From the NCBI GenBank assembly GCA_937880065.1, contig CALFMA010000047.1, positions 1 to 9,986 of the forward strand: a DNA stretch of 9,986 nucleotides, given 5' to 3'. Origin of the DNA: an uncultured Ruminococcus sp. (lineage in GTDB: Bacteria; Bacillota_A; Clostridia; Oscillospirales; Ruminococcaceae). This document shows, one piece after another, positions 1-6,701 of the stretch. The position numbers were made by a program, and so were the translations under genes. The notes beneath the pieces are model-generated. The model did no database searches. It worked only from the letters and a program-made list of their open reading frames with translations, and was not told where the DNA came from. The first letter of the stretch is position 1. Each line of letters begins with the position of its first letter.

Positions 1-122
1 CAGCTGCCGCACCTATCTGTTTTTTCTTTAATCAAACGGGTTTTTAGAGATGCCCAGATGTTGATATGAGTCGAGGTTATAAAATGTTTTTTTGAAAACT
101 ATGTGATAAGTTGCACAAAAAA

Positions 123-151
123 TTGACAAATGACCGTTTTTTTGTTATAAT
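123..151 (+). promoter_or_regulatory. SigA-type promoter of the solute-binding protein gene
   Basis: A perfect -35 box TTGACA (123-128) and a perfect -10 box TATAAT (146-151) are separated by exactly 17 bases. Transcription would start near base 158, giving a leader of about 30 bases before the ATG at 189. The leader is too short for a riboswitch. I saw no convincing operator or catabolite-response palindrome around it, so the sequence predicts strong and possibly constitutive expression; a repressor site without clear symmetry could be missed. Confidence 0.85.
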
Positions 152-176
152 ATAAGGTGAACTATTTTGAATTTTT

Positions 177-183
177 GGAGGTG
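177..183 (+). promoter_or_regulatory. Strong ribosome binding site for the solute-binding protein gene
   Basis: GGAGGTG lies 5 bases before the ATG at 189. It supports that ATG over the in-frame ATG five codons later (base 204), which has no comparable site at the right distance. Confidence 0.8.
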
Positions 184-188
184 GCGAG

Positions 189-3110
189 ATGAATTTCAAA
201 GTAATGAAAAGCAGAATAAACGCTGCCTTTTTTTCGTGTGTTTTTGCGGCTTCAATGCCTGCTTTTATGGCGGAAAACACAGCTTCGGCAAACTTTGTCA
301 CCGCCAATAAGGAAAATTATACATTTGCTCCTGTGGACAGCAATATCCCCACATACAGCCAATATCTTGACTCATATGCAGAGGAAATCCGCCCCGACTG
401 CGAAATTATTCTTTCGGGAATTGATTACACTGCCGCTGAAAACGGCAGTTTTTCCACAGGAAGTTATGTGGCGGACGGCGAAAATCGTGAAAATGTCCTC
501 ATCTGCGAAAGCGGCGAGGGGGATATTTCCTATACCGTAAAAGTTCCCGAAACAGGACTTTATGCCCTTGAATTGAGCTATGCACCACTTGTATCAAACA
601 GCGGAAAAATCGAGTTTTCCCTTGAAATTGACGGAGAACTGCCCTTTGATTCGGCTTCGAGAATTACCCTCAGCAGAGTGTGGATGAATGAAACGGAAAT
701 CACAGCCGATTCACGGGGAAACGAAATCCGCCCGGCACAAATTCAACATTCAATGTGGCAGAAATCTTTCATAAGCGACCCCGACGGACTTTTGTCCCAG
801 CCGCTTTTATTCCGCCTTACAAAGGGAACTCACACAATTGACATTTCCTCGGAACACGCTGCCTTTGCGGTGGAATATCTGAAATTCTGCAATCCCAAAG
901 AATTGCCCGACTATGAGGAATACAAAAATTCAGTAAATGCTCCTTTGACCGAAAATTCGCAGCTTATCAGAATTGAAGGGGAAAATGCCCTGTATAAGTC
1001 GGATTCCTCGCTTTCGCCCTCATGGGACAACACAAGTTACATCACTTCGCCCTCTGACCCTGTAAAGCTTTTGTGCAATACAATCGGCAAGGACAGCTGG
1101 AAAAAATCCGCACAGACGCTGACATGGGAGATTTCACAGGAGGAAATCGGCAACGGCGGCTGGTTCAGACTTGGCATAAAGGCAAGACAAAATCAGATGC
1201 GTGGATTTTTCTCAAACCGCCGAATTTACGTTGACGGAGAAGTGCCATGCAAGGAGTTGGACTGCGTTGAATTTTTCTACGATACCCATTGGAACAACGT
1301 AACGCCAAAAACTGAAAAGGGCGAGGATATATATATCTACCTTTCGGGAGGAAAAAGCCACACTATCACAATGGAGTGCGTAACAGGGGAAATCGGAGAT
1401 TCCCTCCGCCGCCTTGAAAGCTCCGTAAAAGAGCTTAATTCCCGATACAGAAAAATTATAATGATTACGGGAACTTCTCCCGACAAATACACCGACTATT
1501 ACGTTCACGAAAAAATAGAGGGACTTGTGGAGGATTTCAGCCGAATTTCCGCTGAATTAAAGGAAATACAGGGCGAAATCGAGTCACTTTCGGGTACTAC
1601 AGGTTCAGAGGCGGCTATACTTGACACTACCGCCGCCATACTTGACAAATGCGTGGAAAAGCCGTTGAAAATTCCCGATTATCTGTCGCAGATAAAGAAT
1701 AATATCGGCTCTCTCACCGCTTGGGTGCGTGAGTATCGTGACCAGCCCCTTGAACTTGACTATATTGAGCTTGCAGGAAAAAATGCGGCTCTTTCCGACT
1801 GCGATGAAAAGTTTGGGAAATCCGTAAGCTTTGGATTAAAAAGCTTTTTCGGCTCGTTTTTCGAGGATTACACCACACTTTCCGATGTGAAAGATGAGGA
1901 AGCGGTGGAGGTTTGGGTTGCCCTCGGACGTGACCAGGCACAGATTATAAAGGAAATGACGGAAAGCGATTTCATACCCCAGTATGATATTCCAATTTCC
2001 ATAAACCTCGTAACAGGGGGAATTGTAGAGGCTTCACTTGCAGGAAAATCCCCTGATGCGGCATTATTCCTCGGCGGTGAATTCCCTGTAAATCTTGCCG
2101 CCCGTGATATGCTAACGGATATTTCACGTTTCCCCGATTTTGAAAATATATCGGCACAATTCCAGAAAAATGCCCTAACGCATTACGAATACAACGGCGG
2201 CACATACGGTCTGCCTATAAGTCAGAGTTTCCCTATGCTTTTCTGCCGAACTGATATTCTTTCGGAACTTGGCTATAATTCTCCGCCGAAAACGTGGGCT
2301 GAACTGATTGATATGCTCCCTGCATTGCAGAGGAACTATATGAACGCAGGACTTATTCTTCCCCCTGCCAATGTATCGCCTGCAACGGAATCGGGGCATA
2401 CTTTCGCAATGCTTTTACTGCAAAAGAACGGACATTATTATTCGGAAGATTTAACGAAATCCCTGCTTGATTCCACAAAGGCGGTGCAATCCTTTGAGGA
2501 GTGGACGGATTTCTACACGAAATACAGTTTTGACCAGAGTTATGATGCGTTCACACGATTCCGCACAGGCGAATATCCAATGGTAATCCAGAATTACACC
2601 TTTGCAAATCAGCTTGAAGCCGCTGCTCCCGAAATATCGGGATTGTGGGAATTTTTCCCTGTTCCCGGCACAGAGGGTGAGGACGGCACAATTTCCCATG
2701 CCGCAAATTCAGGCGGTTCGGGTGCGGTAATTTTCAATAGTGCGGAAAATAAAGGCGGTGCATGGCGGTTTATCCGTTGGTTTACATCAGCTGAGGTACA
2801 GGCTGAATATGCCGCACGTACAGAGGGATTGCTGGGAACTTTAGGGCGGTTTGACACAGCAAATGTCAAGGCACTTTCACAGCTTTCGTGGTCAACGGAG
2901 GAAGTCAGCCGACTTTATGCACAGCAGGCGGAACTTATGGAAATTCCTGTTATACCCTCATCTTATGCGGTTACAAGAAATATAATGAACGCATTCAGAG
3001 AAACGGTAAACGAGGGCGAAAATCCCCGTGATACGCTGATTTGGTACAATCGTGATATAAACGCTGAAATCGAGCGTAAGCGGAAAAATCTTGAAAAATA
3101 CGAGGATTGA
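189..3110 (+). CDS. Large modular extracellular solute-binding protein (ABC-type, probable carbohydrate ligand)
   Basis: A 973-residue exported protein. Residues 1-34 look like a signal peptide: basic start (KVMKSR), hydrophobic core, and likely cleavage after A28 or after A-S-A at 32-34. There is no standard lipobox. Residues about 71-237 and 259-400 are beta-rich segments (for example YTVKVPETGLYALELSY and FRLTKGTHTIDI) that resemble CBM6/35-like carbohydrate-binding sandwiches. Residues about 401-520 are charged and helical, possibly a stalk. Residues about 567-973 resemble family 1 extracellular solute-binding proteins of sugar ABC transporters, with AGKSPDAALF, YNGGTYGLPISQSFPMLF, a PKTWAELI segment and a W-rich C-terminal region. 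Ordinary members have 400-550 residues, so this one is about twice as long. In the known family the SBP domain delivers sugar to membrane permeases, but no permease follows here; the next gene is convergent. The SBP assignment is firm, the N-terminal binding role is inferred, and the ligand is unknown. Confidence 0.85.
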   Translation: MNFKVMKSRINAAFFSCVFAASMPAFMAENTASANFVTANKENYTFAPVDSNIPTYSQYLDSYAEEIRPDCEIILSGIDYTAAENGSFSTGSYVADGENRENVLICESGEGDISYTVKVPETGLYALELSYAPLVSNSGKIEFSLEIDGELPFDSASRITLSRVWMNETEITADSRGNEIRPAQIQHSMWQKSFISDPDGLLSQPLLFRLTKGTHTIDISSEHAAFAVEYLKFCNPKELPDYEEYKNSVNAPLTENSQLIRIEGENALYKSDSSLSPSWDNTSYITSPSDPVKLLCNTIGKDSWKKSAQTLTWEISQEEIGNGGWFRLGIKARQNQMRGFFSNRRIYVDGEVPCKELDCVEFFYDTHWNNVTPKTEKGEDIYIYLSGGKSHTITMECVTGEIGDSLRRLESSVKELNSRYRKIIMITGTSPDKYTDYYVHEKIEGLVEDFSRISAELKEIQGEIESLSGTTGSEAAILDTTAAILDKCVEKPLKIPDYLSQIKNNIGSLTAWVREYRDQPLELDYIELAGKNAALSDCDEKFGKSVSFGLKSFFGSFFEDYTTLSDVKDEEAVEVWVALGRDQAQIIKEMTESDFIPQYDIPISINLVTGGIVEASLAGKSPDAALFLGGEFPVNLAARDMLTDISRFPDFENISAQFQKNALTHYEYNGGTYGLPISQSFPMLFCRTDILSELGYNSPPKTWAELIDMLPALQRNYMNAGLILPPANVSPATESGHTFAMLLLQKNGHYYSEDLTKSLLDSTKAVQSFEEWTDFYTKYSFDQSYDAFTRFRTGEYPMVIQNYTFANQLEAAAPEISGLWEFFPVPGTEGEDGTISHAANSGGSGAVIFNSAENKGGAWRFIRWFTSAEVQAEYAARTEGLLGTLGRFDTANVKALSQLSWSTEEVSRLYAQQAELMEIPVIPSSYAVTRNIMNAFRETVNEGENPRDTLIWYNRDINAEIERKRKNLEKYED

Positions 3111-3149
3111 CAGAACGGAGATTATCCGCAAGCTAACGACTTTTAAACA

Positions 3150-3198
3150 ATTACGCATTACGAATTAATTCTTAATTCTTAATTCTAAATTCTTAATT
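3150..3198. repeat. Tandem 7-bp AT-rich repeat at the convergent gene junction
   Basis: Seven head-to-tail heptamers can be read: ATTACGC, ATTACGA, ATTAATT, CTTAATT, CTTAATT, CTAAATT, CTTAATT. The last unit runs into the stop codon (3197-3199) of the minus-strand muramidase gene. The core also contains the palindrome GAATTAATTC (3162-3171). It lies in the 86-base gap between two genes that end facing each other. I see no GC-rich stem with a T-run here, so a terminator role is not supported. It could be slippage-generated filler or a dispersed intergenic repeat. Confidence 0.7.
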
Positions 3199-4579
3199 AC
3201 CACAAGGGTATGTAATTAAATCTGATGTTCATATCCACATCGCCCTCAATGCCGTCCATTCTGCCGTATGCACTTGCCTGCCAGATAGCGAACTGACCGT
3301 CATAATCGGTTTCATCAACGTAATGGGCAAGCCATACAGGGCGGTTCTTCTTGTTTGTCCAGAAGTTTTTGAGGAAATTCTTACTGCTGTAGAGCATACC
3401 TGTGTAGCCGTTCTTTTCCAGTTCGTCACAGAATGACTCGAAAATTTCGTTGAGGTCGTGGACATTCATTCCGTACTGCTGGAACTGTCCCCATTCTTCC
3501 CAGTCGAAAGCCACGGGGTAGTCAAGTTCCCTGCCGTCAAGCTGTTCCACAATCCAGCGTGCCTGCTCACGTGCCTCGTCCTCGGTATTGGCGGTGGTAT
3601 AGAAATAAACTCCCACGTCAAGCCCTGCCTTTGTGGCATTCTCCATATTCTGCTTGTAATAGTCGTCCATTTTGATTTCGCCGTAATAGTAACCCATTCG
3701 CATAATAACGAACTCGCACCCCTGAGCCTTGACCTTTTCATAGTCAACATTGGTCTGCCACGCTGAAACATCAATGCCGTAGCTGACATCTTCATAGCAG
3801 TAGTAGTCAACGAAATCGGTAAAATTCACTCTCGGGTTATTATCCTCGGGAGCAGGAATTTCCATAAGCACGTATACCGACATATCCCAGCTTGTGCTGT
3901 TTCCCGAATCATCGGTAACAGTTGCGGTTATGTCATATCTGCCGATATTTGATGTGTCAACCTCTCCTGTGTATGTCAGTTCAAGGGAACGGTCATAGTT
4001 GTCCACATAGCCTACAAGCGAACCGAGATTAAACGGCTCATTCAGCTTAACATAGGGATTCCAGCCCGAATTGAGCAGCACAGGCTGAGTTGTATCCACA
4101 ACATTATAGCTGATTTTTTTCAGGTATTCCTCACCCTCGAATTCAAATTTCACTTCGGTTTCAAATTTGCCAAGTTCATCTGATTTGATTTTCTTGTCGG
4201 GTTCAAGAAGTTTCACGTTTGTATCGGGAATAAGCTGAGAAATTGACATTTCATCATAAACCTCAAAGCTTTCAACGGAATTGAAATAAACTTCCTTGGG
4301 GATTATTTTATCCTCAATTTTCACAGCTGTGGTGGTTGTTTTTTTAGTTGTTGCAGATGTTGCAGTTGATATCTGAGTTGTAGTTTTTTCCGATTTTTCG
4401 GTGGAATTCGTTGATTTCGATGTAGCTGTGGTTTCAGCTGAATCATCGGTTTTATCTGATACAGAAGCCTTAGTTGTGTCAACTTTTAAATCGCTTTCTG
4501 AATCTGTGCCTACAACTTCACCGCAGGCTGTCAATGTACAAATGGCTGTAAATAAAAATGCAAATAAAAACTTTTTCAT
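3197..4579 (-). CDS. GH25 muramidase lipoprotein with Ser/Thr-rich linker and Ig-like domain
   Basis: A predicted membrane-anchored peptidoglycan hydrolase of 460 residues. The start chosen is the ATG at 4579, because GAGGAG (4584-4589) sits 4 bases before it; a longer reading from a TTG at 4591 would place the start across that site. Residues 1-19 form a lipoprotein signal with lipobox L-T-A-C (Cys19). Residues about 27-88 are a Ser/Thr/Lys/Asp-rich linker ending in TTKKTTTT. Residues about 90-240 are beta-rich, and the last part (GRYDITATVTDDSGNSTSW) resembles bacterial Ig-like/DUF5011 domains. Residues about 267-460 are a glycoside hydrolase family 25 domain: YGIDVS with Asp270, FDWE with Asp359 and Glu361 (the family's DxE catalytic pair), IWQAS, and Asp447/Asp449 near the C-terminus. 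Family members cleave the beta-1,4 bond between N-acetylmuramic acid and N-acetylglucosamine. It is last in the row, 24 bases after gatD, so a cell-wall role in shared expression is likely. Confidence 0.9.
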   Translation of the reverse strand: MKKFLFAFLFTAICTLTACGEVVGTDSESDLKVDTTKASVSDKTDDSAETTATSKSTNSTEKSEKTTTQISTATSATTKKTTTTAVKIEDKIIPKEVYFNSVESFEVYDEMSISQLIPDTNVKLLEPDKKIKSDELGKFETEVKFEFEGEEYLKKISYNVVDTTQPVLLNSGWNPYVKLNEPFNLGSLVGYVDNYDRSLELTYTGEVDTSNIGRYDITATVTDDSGNSTSWDMSVYVLMEIPAPEDNNPRVNFTDFVDYYCYEDVSYGIDVSAWQTNVDYEKVKAQGCEFVIMRMGYYYGEIKMDDYYKQNMENATKAGLDVGVYFYTTANTEDEAREQARWIVEQLDGRELDYPVAFDWEEWGQFQQYGMNVHDLNEIFESFCDELEKNGYTGMLYSSKNFLKNFWTNKKNRPVWLAHYVDETDYDGQFAIWQASAYGRMDGIEGDVDMNIRFNYIPLW

Positions 4580-4603
4580 AATTCTCCTCAATTAATTAAC
4601 TCT

Positions 4604-5356
4604 TTAGTTTGGGTTCCCTTTTAATAATCTGTCAATCATTACCTGTCGGCAATCCTTTTCAAGGGTATCGTCAAGGGTGGTCAGTTCAACAGCTGTACCG
4701 CTGTTCCTGTTAAGACAATAACCTATGATATAATCCGAAATTTCGGGATTTTTCGCAAGGCACGGACCGTGCATATACGTTGCGATTACGTTCTTTTCAA
4801 AGTATCCCTCGTGGGAACTTTTCGTCCTGTTTCCGTGACCGTAAAGCACCTCCCCAAGGGGAGTTTTAACTCCGTGAGTCTGTCCTCCGTGATTTTCAAA
4901 GCCTGCCACATCAACGGATTTTCCGCAGATTTCCGTGCGGATTACCACGTTTCCGATACATCTCTTACGGCGGTCAGGCTCGGCAATTGTGTAGTAATCA
5001 AACAAGCCAAGTCCGGGGATTTCCACACCGTCAGCGTCACGGTAGTACTTGCCCATAAGCTGATAACCGCCGCAGATGAGGAATAAAAATGTGCCGTTTT
5101 TGTATGCGGTTTCAATGCCGTTTCTGCATTTCACCAAATCCTCGGAGATATGCTGCTGTTCAAGGTCAGCACCGCCGCCGATGTAAATTAAGTCATATGC
5201 GGAAAAATCGGGCATTTCCGAGTCAATGGAATACTTGTGGATTTCGCACTCAATCCCCCTCATTTTACAGCGGTAGGAAATAATCTCCATATTTCCGCTG
5301 TCGCCGTAAAGGTCAAGCATATCCGCATACATATGAAGTATTTTTATCTTATTCAT
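4604..5356 (-). CDS. gatD: GatD, glutamine amidotransferase subunit of lipid II isoglutaminyl synthase
   Basis: A cytoplasmic CobB/CobQ-like class I glutamine amidotransferase of 250 residues, close to the usual length (S. aureus GatD has 243). It frees ammonia from glutamine and passes it to MurT, which amidates D-Glu of the lipid II stem peptide to D-isoglutamine. Visible features are an N-terminal MYADMLDLYGDSGN segment, an IGGGADLEQQ segment, the nucleophile elbow LFLICGGYQLMG with Cys95, an ENHGGQTHG segment at about 154-162, and YMHGP with His196, which match the catalytic Cys and His of the family. The start is well supported: GGAGGT (5361-5366) lies 4 bases before the ATG, inside the end of murT. 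The ATG overlaps the last 8 bases of murT, as expected for a translationally coupled, stoichiometric complex. Confidence 0.95.
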   Translation of the reverse strand: MNKIKILHMYADMLDLYGDSGNMEIISYRCKMRGIECEIHKYSIDSEMPDFSAYDLIYIGGGADLEQQHISEDLVKCRNGIETAYKNGTFLFLICGGYQLMGKYYRDADGVEIPGLGLFDYYTIAEPDRRKRCIGNVVIRTEICGKSVDVAGFENHGGQTHGVKTPLGEVLYGHGNRTKSSHEGYFEKNVIATYMHGPCLAKNPEISDYIIGYCLNRNSGTAVELTTLDDTLEKDCRQVMIDRLLKGNPN

Positions 5357-6689
5357 TGTTACCTCCGTGACTGTCGGAATAGCGTTTCAGGGCGGAACGA
5401 GTAGGCTGAACTGCCGTATAATTGGCAATTACAAACTTTCTGCCCTCTGTCCTTGCAAGCTCCGCAACGGCTTCATCAAGGTCGGGACGGACTGTGATTT
5501 TCTCCGCAGGATAGCCTGAACACTTAATTCTGACGGCTATGTCATAGGCTCTTGTACCCGATGTAACAACCCTTGTCACACGGTCAAAAACGCTGAAATT
5601 AATATCCCAAATCCACGATACATCAAGACCGTCAGCGATGTTGTCATTGAGGACGAAAAGCAGTTCTTTTTCCGTCTGCATTTCATTCATAACACGGAGC
5701 GTCATATTTGCTCCCACAGGATTTTTTGCAAGGTTGAGAGTAGCTTTTCTGTCCCCCAGCATAAAGGTTTCCATTCGTCCGTTATTAATGGTATAGTTGG
5801 AAATTACGTTGTCCGTCACCTTTTCGGGAATGTCGTATAACTTCGCCGCAGCGGCAACTGCCGTCATATTGTAGATGTTGTAGATGCTGTTCAGCTTTGG
5901 CGAATATGTGTGACCGTCAGCGGTGAAAACCGACTTTTCAAGGTCAATATTTTCAGCTGTGATATATGGGGAATAATTGCCGAATCCGCACTTATTGCAG
6001 GTGAATTTTCCGATGTGGGAATACTGGTAATATTCATACTCCAGAGGCTCACCGCAGAATGGGCAGAAACGTCCCTCCGACGCTTCAAAAATCGTCTTTG
6101 TAGCAAATGCGTAGGGCTGTGCGTGGAAGTATTTCACGTTGCTGTTTTTCTCGTTTGCCCTGCCAAGACGGGCAGTATTGGGGTCATCTCCGTTGAGTAT
6201 GAGATTTCCCTCAAAGGTCTTGCAGAAGCCGTTTATCTTCTGAATGAGAGTTTCCATTTCGCCGTTTCTGTCAAGCTGGTCACGGAAGAAATTCAGCACA
6301 ACGAGAGTTTCAAGTTTCAGCTGAGAATACACCACGGGAACGTGGCTTTCGTCCGTTTCAAAAATGAGATAATCAGCGTCAACTTTTCCCCCGATAGTGC
6401 AGTGGCGAAGGAGCAGGGAGCAAATTCCCGTGTCGAGGTTATTTCCCTCTTTGTTGATGATTATTTTCTTGCCGTTCTGCTCAAAAAGCTGAGCAATGCA
6501 GTTGGTGACGGAAGTCTTGCCGTTTGTGCCTGTAATGGCTATAATTGGGCAATCCACCTTGAACATCTTACAGCATTTTCCTCTTGTGAGATGCCATAAA
6601 ACGATGCCCGGGAGATTACCTGCATTACGCTTAAACAGACGGAGTACGGCAACTGTAATTTTACCGATTATAATTAAGATACTGTTCAA
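5349..6689 (-). CDS. murT: MurT, Mur ligase-like subunit of lipid II isoglutaminyl synthase
   Basis: A cytoplasmic ATP-dependent ligase of 446 residues that partners GatD to amidate the alpha-carboxyl of D-Glu in lipid II. I chose the TTG at 6689, because AAGGAG (6696-6701) is 6 bases upstream; the frame is open to an ATG at 6728, but that would lie inside the helicase gene without its own site. In this numbering: an N-terminal hydrophobic segment (1-20), P-loop GTNGKTS at 54-60, FETDES around 110-115, NFFRDQLDR around 133-141, and a zinc-ribbon insertion with Cys209, Cys212, Cys231 and Cys234, which is typical of MurT and absent from MurC-F. The C-terminal MurT (DUF1727-type) domain holds NLAKNPVGAN (about 319-328) and NDNIADGLDVSWIWD (348-362), where an Asp of the S. 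aureus enzyme is thought to complete the GatD active site. All key motifs look intact. Confidence 0.95.
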   Translation of the reverse strand: MNSILIIIGKITVAVLRLFKRNAGNLPGIVLWHLTRGKCCKMFKVDCPIIAITGTNGKTSVTNCIAQLFEQNGKKIIINKEGNNLDTGICSLLLRHCTIGGKVDADYLIFETDESHVPVVYSQLKLETLVVLNFFRDQLDRNGEMETLIQKINGFCKTFEGNLILNGDDPNTARLGRANEKNSNVKYFHAQPYAFATKTIFEASEGRFCPFCGEPLEYEYYQYSHIGKFTCNKCGFGNYSPYITAENIDLEKSVFTADGHTYSPKLNSIYNIYNMTAVAAAAKLYDIPEKVTDNVISNYTINNGRMETFMLGDRKATLNLAKNPVGANMTLRVMNEMQTEKELLFVLNDNIADGLDVSWIWDINFSVFDRVTRVVTSGTRAYDIAVRIKCSGYPAEKITVRPDLDEAVAELARTEGRKFVIANYTAVQPTRSALKRYSDSHGGNNE

Positions 6690-6695
6690 TTTTTT

Positions 6696-6701
6696 CTCCT
6701 T
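6696..6701 (-). promoter_or_regulatory. murT ribosome binding site overlapping the helicase stop codon
   Basis: Read on the minus strand, TAAGGAG combines the helicase stop codon TAA (6702-6700) with the AAGGAG site of murT. The TTG start follows after 6 A residues. This decides the murT start and suggests translational coupling of murT to the upstream helicase gene. Confidence 0.8.

Noticed and set aside
1..122. Possible riboswitch, terminator or gene end before the promoter
   Set aside because: I found no stable stem with a T-run, no recognisable RNA motif and no convincing coding frame in this short AT-rich stretch.
228..240. Cys17 of the solute-binding protein as a lipoprotein anchor
   Set aside because: The preceding residues are F-F-S, which do not fit the lipobox, and the hydrophobic stretch before it would be too short.
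77..307. A 76-codon minus-strand frame crossing the promoter
   Set aside because: It overlaps the consensus promoter and the signal-peptide region of the plus-strand gene, and its protein is low-complexity with no family resemblance.
3118..3129. Small inverted repeat CGGA-GATTA-TCCG after the solute-binding gene as a terminator
   Set aside because: The stem is only 4 bp and no run of T follows at the right distance on either strand.
4320..4480. Repetitive tract inside the muramidase gene as a DNA repeat element
   Set aside because: The pattern is explained by a Ser/Thr-rich linker using similar codons, which is common in surface proteins.
5910..6599. A 229-codon open frame on the plus strand opposite murT
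   Set aside because: It lies fully antisense to murT, whose catalytic and zinc motifs are intact; its product shows no recognisable domain and it has no convincing ribosome binding site.
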